Below, piece by piece: positions 14,044-20,953 of a stretch of DNA of 27,682 nt. Position 1 is the first letter of the stretch, and each line of letters opens with the position of its first letter. This stretch comes from JANMDU01 sp043755865 (lineage in GTDB: Bacteria; Pseudomonadota; Gammaproteobacteria; Burkholderiales; Burkholderiaceae_C), in contig JAYUSD010000062.1 in assembly GCA_043755865.1 (NCBI GenBank), forward strand, positions 1-27,682. Direction: 5' to 3'. The notes under the pieces were generated by a model. It did not search any database, had not been told where the DNA came from, and saw only the letters and a program-made list of their open reading frames with translations. A program made the position numbers and the translations under genes.

Positions 14044-15690
14044 ATGAATTTTGAAGCATTCGCGCCCTACTCGTTGGACGCGCCCGCCATGCAGGAAATC
14101 CAGCAAGGCTATTTGAAAGACGTGCAGGCGCTCTTCAGCGGCAGCATGCAAACGCCAGCCGTGGCCGACAGGCGTTTTGCAAGCGAAGCTTGGGGCGCAA
14201 ACCCAGTGGCCAGCTTTACGACGGCGCTGTATTTGCTCAATGCCCGCACGATGATGCGATTGATTGATTGCGTGCAGGCAGACGATAAAACCAAAGCCCG
14301 CTTGCGTTTTGCCACCGAGCAGCAAATTGCCGCCGCCTCGCCATCCAACTTTCTCGCGCTCAATCCAGACGCGCTGAAAAAAGCGCAAGAGACGCAAGGC
14401 CAGAGTATCGCGCAAGGCATGCAAAACATGCTGGCCGACATTCAGCGTGGCCATATGTCGATGACAGATGAGAGCCAGTTTGAAGTGGGCCGCAATGTAG
14501 GCACAACGGAGGGCGCAGTCGTTTTTGAGAACGAATTCTTTCAACTCATTGAATACAAGCCGCTGACAGCAAAAGTGCATGAGAAGCCCTTCCTCGTGAT
14601 CCCGCCTTGCATCAACAAGTTTTATATCTTGGATTTGCAGCCTGCGAATTCCATGGTGCGCCATCTCGTGCAGGAAGGCCATCGCACTTTTGTGATCAGT
14701 TGGCGCAACCCGGATGAGTCGATGAAGGACAAGACTTGGGAAGATTACATTGAGCATGCTGCTATTAAAGCGATAGCATACTGCGCAGGTTCTACGCCGG
14801 CTACTGCCCTAAAACGCTCAAAAAATTCAGGAAAAATGCCGCAAAACGCGATCAACGCTTTGGGCTTCTGCGTGGGCGGCACGATTCTCGGCACAGCGCT
14901 TGCAGTGCTCGCAGCGCGTGGCCGGGCTACCGAAGGGCCTTCATATAAATTGCCTGTAGCCAGTGCAACGTTCCTCACGACGTTTTTAGATTTCTCCGAC
15001 ACCGGCATTCTCGATATCTTTATCGACGAAGCCAGCGTGGCGAAGCGCGAGCAGCAGTATGCGCAGGGCGGCTTGCTCAAAGGCCAAGAACTGGCTTCGA
15101 CGTTCAGTTTTTTGCGCCCCAACGATCTGGTGTGGAATTACGTGGTGGGCAATTATCTGAAGGGCGAGACGCCGCCGCCATTTGATTTGCTGTACTGGAA
15201 TTCGGATGCGACGAACTTGCCTGGCCCGTTTTACGCTTGGTATCTGCGCAACACGTATCTTGAAAACAATCTGCGCAAACCCGGCAAGCTAGACGTGTGC
15301 GGCGAGAAATTGGATTTGAGCAAGATCGATATTCCCGCCTACATCTACGGCTCGCGCGAAGACCACATCGTGCCGATCTCAGGTGCTTACCAAACGACGC
15401 ACATCCTTAGCGGCAAAAAACGCTTCGTGATGGGTGCGAGCGGTCATATTGCGGGTGTGATCAACGCGCCGGCGGCGAAAAAGCGCTCACATTGGATTGG
15501 CAAAGAAAATCACTTTCCTGCGACTCAAGCTGAATGGCTCAAAACGGCGAAAGAGCATCCGGGCAGCTGGTGGACGGATTGGTTTGCTTGGCTCAAACCA
15601 CTTTCTGGCAAGCTCGTTGCGGCGCCTAAAACATACTCAGCCAAGGTGATCGAGCCTGCGCCGGGGCGGTATGTGAAGGCTAAGGCTTGA
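14044..15690 (+). CDS. phaC: Class I poly(3-hydroxyalkanoate) synthase
   Basis: 548 residues from ATG 14044 (GGAG six bases upstream). A frame-extended TTG at 14032 is less likely. The alpha/beta-hydrolase core has the lipase-like box GFCVGGT with catalytic Cys276, then SREDHIVP (Asp) and GHIAGVIN (His). N-terminal PhaC segments such as VFENEFFQLIEYKP and PPCINKFYILDLQP are clear. It polymerises (R)-3-hydroxybutyryl-CoA into PHB at granules. It is shorter than the well-studied Cupriavidus enzyme (589 residues). Copy E of the dispersed repeat encodes residues 240-262, just before the catalytic-Cys strand, adding about 14 residues compared with the normal DYIEH-to-INALGF spacing. Confidence 0.95.
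   Translation: MNFEAFAPYSLDAPAMQEIQQGYLKDVQALFSGSMQTPAVADRRFASEAWGANPVASFTTALYLLNARTMMRLIDCVQADDKTKARLRFATEQQIAAASPSNFLALNPDALKKAQETQGQSIAQGMQNMLADIQRGHMSMTDESQFEVGRNVGTTEGAVVFENEFFQLIEYKPLTAKVHEKPFLVIPPCINKFYILDLQPANSMVRHLVQEGHRTFVISWRNPDESMKDKTWEDYIEHAAIKAIAYCAGSTPATALKRSKNSGKMPQNAINALGFCVGGTILGTALAVLAARGRATEGPSYKLPVASATFLTTFLDFSDTGILDIFIDEASVAKREQQYAQGGLLKGQELASTFSFLRPNDLVWNYVVGNYLKGETPPPFDLLYWNSDATNLPGPFYAWYLRNTYLENNLRKPGKLDVCGEKLDLSKIDIPAYIYGSREDHIVPISGAYQTTHILSGKKRFVMGASGHIAGVINAPAAKKRSHWIGKENHFPATQAEWLKTAKEHPGSWWTDWFAWLKPLSGKLVAAPKTYSAKVIEPAPGRYVKAKA
14761..14828 (+). repeat. Dispersed 41-bp-core element, copy E, inside phaC (full length with tail)
   Basis: GCTATTAAAGCGATAGC (14761-14777; GCTAT/ATAGC stem), spacer ATACTGCGCAGGTTCTAC, GCCGGC (14796-14801), then tail TACTGCCCTAAAACGCTC and AAAAAATTC. 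It is read in sense mode, giving AIKAIAYCAGSTPATALKRS. Confidence 0.88.
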
Positions 15691-15693
15691 AGG

Positions 15694-15849
15694 CTAGGTA
15701 ACGCGAAAAACGCAAAAACCACGCGAAAAGCGCGAAAAAATACCAAAATGTTTTTCGATTCAATTGCAATATTTTTACAGCACCTCAAAACCTACACATT
15801 TCTTTTTTAGCGTTTTTCGCGTTCTTTTCGCGCATTTAGCGTTACCTAG
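15694..15849. repeat. 156-bp MITE-like element with 11-bp terminal inverted repeats and CGCGAAA arrays
   Basis: Ends are CTAGGTAACGC (15694-15704) and its exact complement GCGTTACCTAG (15839-15849). Inside each end are degenerate copies of CGCGAAAA in opposite orientation, around an AT-rich centre. The element begins 4 bp after the phaC stop and ends 21 bp before the phaA start, leaving only AAGGAG and the spacer. There is no ORF inside. The arms could fold into a long imperfect hairpin in the pha transcript. Confidence 0.75.
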
Positions 15850-15870
15850 TTTTTATCCAAGGAGTTATTT

Positions 15871-17070
15871 ATGCAAGACATCGTTATCGTCTCCGCCGCA
15901 CGCACAGCCGTCGGCAAATTTGGCGGCTCGCTCGCCAAGGTCTCTGCGCCCGAGCTCGGCGCCATCGCTATCAAAGAAGCCATTGCAAGAGCCAAGCTCA
16001 CGCCCGATCAAATCGGCGAAATCATCATGGGCCAAGTGCTCACCGCTGGCAGTGGGCAGAATCCTGCGCGCCAAGCGATGATGAAAGCTGGCGTCGCGAA
16101 AGAAACGCCCGCGCTCACGATCAATGCCGTTTGCGGCTCGGGCCTTAAAGCCGTGATGCTCGCTGCGCAAGCGGTGGCTTGGGGCGATAGCGAAATTGTG
16201 GTGGCCGGTGGTCAAGAGAATATGAGCGCTTCGCCCCACGTGCTGATGGACTCGCGCGATGGTCAGCGCATGGGCGATTGGAAGATGATCGATTCGATGA
16301 TCGTTGATGGCTTGTGGGATGTCTACAACCAATTTCACATGGGCATCACGGCTGAGAATGTGGCTAAGCTGCATGGCATTACGCGTGAGATGCAAGATGC
16401 ATTGGCGCTTGGCTCGCAGACGAAAGCCGCTGCCGCGCAAGCTGCAGGCAAGTTTGCTGCTGAGATTGTGGATGTCGTGATCCCGCAGAAATCAAAAGGC
16501 CCCTCCGGTAGCCCGGTCGATGCGATTACTTTCAACGCTGATGAATTTATCAATCGCAAGAGCACAGCAGAAGTCTTAGCTGGCCTGCGTCCTGCGTTTG
16601 ACAAAGCGGGTTCAGTGACTGCTGGCAACGCCTCAGGCTTGAATGATGGCGCAGCCGCAGTCGTTGTGATGAGCGCTGCAAAAGCCGCCGCGCTCGGCCT
16701 CACGCCGCTCGCGCGCATCGTGAGCTTTGGCACCAGCGGCCTTGATCCTGCCACGATGGGCATGGGCCCCGTGCCAGCCTCTCAAAAGGCTTTGCAACGT
16801 GCAGGCTGGAAGGCACAAGACGTTGATTTGTTTGAGCTCAATGAAGCCTTTGCCGCGCAGGCCTGCGCTGTCAACAAAGTGCTCGACATCGATCCTTCAA
16901 AAGTCAACGTCAACGGCGGCGCGATTGCCATTGGCCACCCCATTGGTGCATCCGGCTGCCGCATTTTGGTGACGCTCTTGCATGAAATGCAGCGCACGAA
17001 TGCCAAGAAAGGATTGGCTGCCTTGTGTATCGGCGGCGGCATGGGGGTTTCCCTCTGCGTTGAGCGTTGA
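15871..17070 (+). CDS. phaA: Acetyl-CoA C-acetyltransferase (beta-ketothiolase)
   Basis: 399 residues, slightly longer than the usual 390-394. The thiolase catalytic residues are all present: Cys88 in INAVCGSG, His356 in IGHPIGASG and Cys386 in LCIGGGMG, plus NEAFAAQ and the FHMGITAEN segment of biosynthetic thiolases. It condenses two acetyl-CoA to acetoacetyl-CoA, the first step of PHB synthesis. Strong ribosome site (AAGGAG, 7 bp upstream). It lies between phaC and phaB, so it is best called PhaA, though the sequence would equally fit AtoB. Confidence 0.94.
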   Translation: MQDIVIVSAARTAVGKFGGSLAKVSAPELGAIAIKEAIARAKLTPDQIGEIIMGQVLTAGSGQNPARQAMMKAGVAKETPALTINAVCGSGLKAVMLAAQAVAWGDSEIVVAGGQENMSASPHVLMDSRDGQRMGDWKMIDSMIVDGLWDVYNQFHMGITAENVAKLHGITREMQDALALGSQTKAAAAQAAGKFAAEIVDVVIPQKSKGPSGSPVDAITFNADEFINRKSTAEVLAGLRPAFDKAGSVTAGNASGLNDGAAAVVVMSAAKAAALGLTPLARIVSFGTSGLDPATMGMGPVPASQKALQRAGWKAQDVDLFELNEAFAAQACAVNKVLDIDPSKVNVNGGAIAIGHPIGASGCRILVTLLHEMQRTNAKKGLAALCIGGGMGVSLCVER

Positions 17071-17093
17071 TCACACGGTAAGGTCAGCACTGA

Positions 17094-17185
17094 GGTTTAA
17101 ATGGGGTCAGATCACAATTCAGGACATCATTCTGACCGGAGCGAACTCAAGTATGACGAAATTGTGCTCTGACGCCATTTAAACC
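17094..17185. repeat. REPIN-like inverted repeat pair in the phaA-phaB gap
   Basis: The left arm starts GGTTTAAATGGGGTCAGATC (17094) and runs to 17119; the right arm at 17160-17185 is its reverse complement at 24 of 26 positions. A 40-bp non-coding centre separates them. The ATGGGGTCAGA motif resembles REP sequences mobilised in trans by REP-associated tyrosine transposases, as I recall it. No such transposase lies in the window. Confidence 0.75.
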
Positions 17186-17208
17186 GCTTCGTACAAGAAA
17201 AGAGCCTC

Positions 17209-17251
17209 TTGCCGGCATAAATACTGCGCAGAGTGCTACTAAAGCTATAGC
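17209..17251 (-). repeat. Dispersed 41-bp-core element, copy F, intergenic upstream of phaB
   Basis: Minus-strand orientation: GCTATAGCTTTAGTAGC (17235-17251), spacer ACTCTGCGCAGTATTTAT, GCCGGC (17211-17216). It is the only complete copy outside a gene, ending 23 bp before the phaB ATG and immediately upstream of its ribosome site, so it may affect phaB translation or mRNA folding. Confidence 0.88.
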
Positions 17252-17274
17252 ATCTAAACCCAAAGGAGATATTC

Positions 17275-18012
17275 ATGAGTCAAAAAGTAGCCTACGTCAC
17301 AGGTGGTATGGGTGGCATCGGCACCTCGATTTGCCAAGCCCTGCACAAGCGCGGTTTCAAAGTCATCGCGGGCTGCGGCCCCACGCGAGATCATGTGAAA
17401 TGGATTGGCGAGCAAGCCGCTCTCGGCTACACATTCCATACATCGGTGGGCAACGTGGCCGATTGGGATTCCACCGTGGAGGCATTCACAAAAGCGAAGG
17501 CCGAGCATGGCCCGATTGATGTGTTGGTTAACAACGCCGGCATCACGCGCGACCGTATGTTCCTCAAAATGACGCGCGACGATTGGGATACCGTGATCGA
17601 CACGAATTTGAATTCCATGTTCAACGTGACCAAACAAGTCGTGCCCGATATGGTCGAGCGTGGCTTTGGCCGCATCATCCAAATCAGCTCAGTCAACGGT
17701 GAAAAAGGCCAAGCCGGGCAGACGAATTACTCCGCCGCCAAAGCCGGCATGCACGGCTTCACCATGGCGCTTGCGCAAGAGATGGCCGCCAAAGGCGTCA
17801 CAGTCAACACCGTGAGCCCCGGCTACATCGGCACCGATATGGTCAAAGCCATCCGCCCCGATGTGCTAGAAAAAATCGTAGCTACGATCCCCGTGAAACG
17901 CTTAGGCACGCCCGAAGAAATCGGCGGCATCGTCGGCTGGCTGGCGGGTGATGAATCAGGCTTTACCACCGGCGCAGATTTTTCTTGCAACGGTGGTTTG
18001 CATATGGGCTAA
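17275..18012 (+). CDS. phaB: Acetoacetyl-CoA reductase (NADPH-dependent)
   Basis: 245 residues, typical of PhaB (about 246). Short-chain dehydrogenase features: cofactor motif GGMGGIG at residues 10-16, NNAG near 86, catalytic Ser139, Tyr152 and Lys156 (NYSAAKAG), and the C-terminal FSCNGGLHMG characteristic of PhaB. It reduces acetoacetyl-CoA to (R)-3-hydroxybutyryl-CoA for PhaC. Ribosome site AAAGGAG lies 6-7 bp upstream. The stop is 9 bp from the stop of the convergent anti-sigma-like gene with no clear terminator between them. Confidence 0.95.
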   Translation: MSQKVAYVTGGMGGIGTSICQALHKRGFKVIAGCGPTRDHVKWIGEQAALGYTFHTSVGNVADWDSTVEAFTKAKAEHGPIDVLVNNAGITRDRMFLKMTRDDWDTVIDTNLNSMFNVTKQVVPDMVERGFGRIIQISSVNGEKGQAGQTNYSAAKAGMHGFTMALAQEMAAKGVTVNTVSPGYIGTDMVKAIRPDVLEKIVATIPVKRLGTPEEIGGIVGWLAGDESGFTTGADFSCNGGLHMG

Positions 18013-18021
18013 ATGGCTTGT

Positions 18022-19164
18022 TCATCTAGTCGTGGCGAGTAATTGCGCCATATCAGCAAGGCCCAAATCCAAGGCTACATCGATTGCGGTGTAGCCTTTT
18101 TTGTTTTTCGCCTCACGATTAGCACCTGCCAAAAGTAAAATGCTCACCCCCTCTGACCAGCGCTGGACAACGGCTTGTGTGAGTGCAGGGTTGCCGTCAG
18201 GGCGAGCGCTTGCGTTGGCATTCGGTGATGCGCCCTGAGCAATGGCTTCGCGCAGTGCAGATGCGTCTTTGGCTTCAATGGCGGAGAAGAGCTTGTCGGG
18301 GGAAGCAATCACAGAAGCTGCTGCGGCTGGAGCGACGACTGCTGGAGCAGGTGAAGCGATGCGCGGCGCGGCTGCTGGTGCAGCGCGAGGTGCAGGTGAT
18401 GGTGCATTCTGGTTTGCTGCATAGTCTGCTAACGGTGCGGTAGTGGTATTGGCTGAGCTTTCGGCGATGGATTTGCTGGTTTGTTGGGCTGCTCGCGCTG
18501 CTGGGGCATGAGCGTGAGCAGCCGGTGCGGCATTAATGACAGGTGCAGATTCTTCCACTCGTGCGCGGGCTGCCTCGGGTGTTGGTGCTAAAACGGTTTC
18601 TTTCTGAGCCACCGATTTTTCTGTTTCGAACGATGGCGCAGATTTCTTCGCCGCGATTTTGGCTTGCGATTGTGGTGCAGGTGCAATCAATGCATCGGCA
18701 GTCGCAGCCGCAACAGCCTCATGGGCAGAAGCAGGAGCAGGAGCAGGAGCAACTGGGATGGTCGGCGGTGCTATTTCGGCTTTGGCTGCGGCAACGCTCG
18801 GTTGAGCGCTCTTGGCGGCAAGTTGCTCCTCGGGCGTGCCGTGTTCGAATTGCCACCAAAGCAAACCGGCAAGTCCCATGACGGCCAGGCTGCCCAAAGC
18901 TCGGATGTACCAAAAGCTATCGTTGGCGGCCTCGTGGTTGGTTGTTTTGTCTGCAGCGCTATTTTTTATGCTTTTTAGGGCGGTAGCCGGCGTAGAAACT
19001 GCGTGAGGCGCTATTATTTCCGTAGCGTTGATTTGATCGCGTGCTGCTTGAAGAATGCGTTCGCGCAGCGCCAAACTAGGCTGGAGAGGCAAGCCATCAG
19101 GCAACGCGGTCTTGGCCTCGGCATAGCGCTTAAGTAATTCGTCTTTTGGGGGCGTTGCGTTCAT
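18022..19164 (-). CDS. Membrane anti-sigma-like protein with C-terminal ankyrin repeats
   Basis: 380 residues from ATG 19164, which overlaps the sigma-factor stop (ATGA) and has GGAGG upstream. The layout is a polar N-terminal cytoplasmic region with LALRERILQAARDQI, one membrane helix (about residues 85-103, ending LLWWQFE), a long Ala/Pro-rich linker of about 180 residues, then two or so ankyrin-type repeats (LFSAIEAKDASALREAIAQG and NKKGYTAIDVALDLGLADM). Position and topology point to an anti-sigma factor controlling the coupled ECF sigma; I see no recognisable zinc anti-sigma motif. If the helix crosses once outward, the ankyrin part lies in the periplasm, which is unusual. Copy G of the dispersed repeat encodes about residues 47-69, before the helix. 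Confidence 0.7.
   Translation of the reverse strand: MNATPPKDELLKRYAEAKTALPDGLPLQPSLALRERILQAARDQINATEIIAPHAVSTPATALKSIKNSAADKTTNHEAANDSFWYIRALGSLAVMGLAGLLWWQFEHGTPEEQLAAKSAQPSVAAAKAEIAPPTIPVAPAPAPASAHEAVAAATADALIAPAPQSQAKIAAKKSAPSFETEKSVAQKETVLAPTPEAARARVEESAPVINAAPAAHAHAPAARAAQQTSKSIAESSANTTTAPLADYAANQNAPSPAPRAAPAAAPRIASPAPAVVAPAAAASVIASPDKLFSAIEAKDASALREAIAQGASPNANASARPDGNPALTQAVVQRWSEGVSILLLAGANREAKNKKGYTAIDVALDLGLADMAQLLATTR
18960..19026 (-). repeat. Dispersed 41-bp-core element, copy G, inside the anti-sigma-like gene (full length with tail)
   Basis: Minus-strand orientation: GCTACGGAAATAATAGC (19010-19026), spacer GCCTCACGCAGTTTCTAC, GCCGGC (18986-18991), then tail TACCGCCCTAAAAAGC and ATAAAAAATAGC. 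It is read in sense mode, giving VSTPATALKSIKNS, almost the same peptide as in PhaC. Confidence 0.87.
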
Positions 19165-19793
19165 GGTGATGCCTCCAATGATGTTTGCATGGCTTGCGGT
19201 TGCCAAGAAGCAAGACAATTTTTGAGCTTTGCCCGCGCATAGCGCAGGCGGCTTTTGGCAGTTTCAAAAGTGATGGCGCAAGCCGCCGCAATTTCTTCCA
19301 CGCTCAGGCCGCCTTCAGCTTGTAGCAAGAAAGCTTCGCGTTGATCCGCGGGCAATTCGTTTAAGGCGCGAAGCAGCGCACTGGCTTGCTCGCGACCCTC
19401 AAGTCGACGCAACGGGCCAAAGCCTGAATCTGCGGCTTGGTTCTCTAGCCAATTATTTTGCGAGTCAGAAAAATCTTCTGTGCTTACTTCGGGCTTTTGC
19501 TTGCGCAAAAAATCTATGGTGCGGCTGCGGGCGAGCGTGAAAAGCCAAGTGCGAAATTGTGCGCTTTGCTCTTGGCTTGCAGCATTTTCCACATAGCGCG
19601 TTGCTTGCTGCGTCACGGTCATCCATGTGTCTTGCATCACATCCTCTGCAGCGGCTGCATCGCGCAAACTCTTCACAATAAATCGCCAAAGTGCTGTTTC
19701 ATGCCGCTTAAGAAGCATTTCAAACGCCGCAACATTGCCCCTCGCATAGCGCTGCATCAAGGCAAGGTCTGTAGGCTCAGAAACGTCAGTCAC
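19161..19793 (-). CDS. ECF-type RNA polymerase sigma factor
   Basis: About 210 residues from GTG 19793. Region 2 contains LKRHETALWRFIVKSLRDAA, AEDVMQDTWM and RTWLFTLARSRTIDFLRK. Region 4 contains LNELPADQREAFLL, LSVEEIAAACAITFETAKSRL and RYARAKLKNCL, the helix-turn-helix for -35 recognition. No sigma region 1 or 3, consistent with an ECF sigma. It is coupled to the downstream membrane anti-sigma-like gene and preceded by a secreted-protein gene 34 bp upstream. Start choice is uncertain: GTG has no clear ribosome site, and an ATG 12 codons later (MQRYARG) is possible. A long upstream in-frame extension overlaps the preceding gene and is rejected. Confidence 0.88.
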   Translation of the reverse strand: MTDVSEPTDLALMQRYARGNVAAFEMLLKRHETALWRFIVKSLRDAAAAEDVMQDTWMTVTQQATRYVENAASQEQSAQFRTWLFTLARSRTIDFLRKQKPEVSTEDFSDSQNNWLENQAADSGFGPLRRLEGREQASALLRALNELPADQREAFLLQAEGGLSVEEIAAACAITFETAKSRLRYARAKLKNCLASWQPQAMQTSLEASP

Positions 19794-19827
19794 GCTGCAA
19801 TCATAGGCGGCAATTGGTGATTCGCAC

Positions 19828-20802
19828 TTAACGCCAAGCAGGTGGATCCGGCACGAAGCCTGCCTGCGCACCAGGGAACGGATGGGGCACGGGCTCTGTA
19901 CGGCTTTGGATGATACCCAACGCCACCAGATTGGCATGGCTGTCGTAGCGGATGCGGATGATCTCATCAGGCCGTTCGCTGGCGCGAACAAATTGCGTAC
20001 GGCTGACCACCGATGTCTCGCGCTCGCCATGCGCTGTGCCCAGCTTAGGCGCGGGAAGGGCAGAGGCTGATCGCTCGCGCTCCATCGCAGGCGAGGCTTT
20101 GCGGGTGCTGGCATCGGCCTGCGCCAAAGGAGCGGGCGCTGGCTCTGCTGCTGCGGGCGCTGGGGCAGGCATGGGTGCACGTGTGCTGGGCGCAGCTTTG
20201 GCCATCGGCGCTTTCGCTGCTTGCGGTTCACTGTCTCGGAATTTATCGGACAGTGCAGATGAATTTGATGCCGAGCTAGGCGCTGGGCTTTCATCGCGAT
20301 GCGTTTTCGAAGGCGCCGAATAGACGGGCGGTGAATATACGGCCACCGGCGCCCGCTCACGAAACAGCGCCACACCAATCACGCCCACATCGCGCGGCTT
20401 GCCCATGCGCTCGGCGTAGCTGTCTCCGGGCGATGCGGTAAACACAAACGCAGCCACCTCTGAATCGCTCTTGCGCCAGCCTTCAATGCCGTAGCGTTGC
20501 CCGCTTTCAAATACATATCCCGATTGACCAAAATCCGCCGTATCGCCTGAGAGCACATTGAGCCCATCCACCGACGTGACCGCCAACACGCGCGGCCCGC
20601 GAGCATTGCGAATCTGAATCGAATACTTCGCGCCGGGTTGCCCTGCCACCCAATACTCACCTTGATGGAAATGCACTGGCAGAGCCCGTCCCGTGCTGCG
20701 ATCCACTACATTCACATCCGCCACCCGCCCGATAGCTAGAACTTGCAGCGCAGCGCTGGCCACAGCAGTTGCCAATAATGATTTGAGAAAAATACGTTTC
20801 AT
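19828..20802 (-). CDS. Secreted protein of unknown function, first gene of the sigma operon
   Basis: 324 residues with a clear signal peptide (MKRIFLKSLLATAVASAALQ, cleavage probably near VLA), preceded by AGGAG. The mature N-terminal half (about 25-150) looks globular and beta-rich, with PVHFHQGEYWVAGQPGAKYS and GQRYGIEGWRKS. The middle (about 160-250) is low-complexity Ala/Pro/Ser. The C-terminal part has SERPDEIIRIRYDSHANLVA and ends FVPDPPAWR. I do not recognise a named family. As the first gene of a secreted protein / ECF sigma / membrane anti-sigma set, it may be the envelope target or signal sensor of the system; that is inference from position. Confidence 0.7.
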   Translation of the reverse strand: MKRIFLKSLLATAVASAALQVLAIGRVADVNVVDRSTGRALPVHFHQGEYWVAGQPGAKYSIQIRNARGPRVLAVTSVDGLNVLSGDTADFGQSGYVFESGQRYGIEGWRKSDSEVAAFVFTASPGDSYAERMGKPRDVGVIGVALFRERAPVAVYSPPVYSAPSKTHRDESPAPSSASNSSALSDKFRDSEPQAAKAPMAKAAPSTRAPMPAPAPAAAEPAPAPLAQADASTRKASPAMERERSASALPAPKLGTAHGERETSVVSRTQFVRASERPDEIIRIRYDSHANLVALGIIQSRTEPVPHPFPGAQAGFVPDPPAWR

Positions 20803-20846
20803 AAAAAGCTCCTAAGAAGGTTCTAGAGCTTGTTAAACGCGGCGCT

Positions 20847-20945
20847 GGTTTAAACGGGGTTAAACCTTTCCTCGTTTTTTATATTTTCTTTTTCGCGTCT
20901 TTCGCGTAACTTTCGCGCCTTTCGCGAAACGGAAACTTTTGTAAC
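20847..20945. repeat. Intergenic TTTCGCG array and short GGTTTAAAC inverted repeat
   Basis: At 20847-20866, GGTTTAA, ACGGGG and TTAAACC form a 7-bp inverted repeat; its first 14 bases, GGTTTAAACGGGGT, match the REPIN arm at 17094 with one change. From about 20890, TTTCGCG recurs four times, followed by TTGTAACC, resembling the arrays and GTTACC end of the 156-bp element at 15694. It fills most of the 151-bp gap. No terminator-like U-tract on the minus strand. Confidence 0.6.
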
Positions 20946-20953
20946 CTCGCTAA

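Noticed and set aside
14023..14757. Minus-strand frame of 244 codons opposite phaC
   Set aside because: Mirrors the codon pattern of phaC with no ribosome site or domain; phaC has complete catalytic motifs.
17858..17876. GCTAGAAAAAATCGTAGC in phaB as another copy of the dispersed element
   Set aside because: The stem spacing is 18 nt instead of 17, there is no spacer core or GCCGGC at the right distance, and the encoded residues are normal for PhaB.
19794..20378. N-terminal extension of the sigma-factor frame to 405 codons
   Set aside because: The extension overlaps the secreted-protein gene out of frame and has no sigma-like sequence; the sigma domain begins near 19793.
20847..20866. Rho-independent terminator for the EEP-family gene
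   Set aside because: The 7-bp stem is AT-rich and no T-run follows on the minus strand; better explained as a repeat relic.
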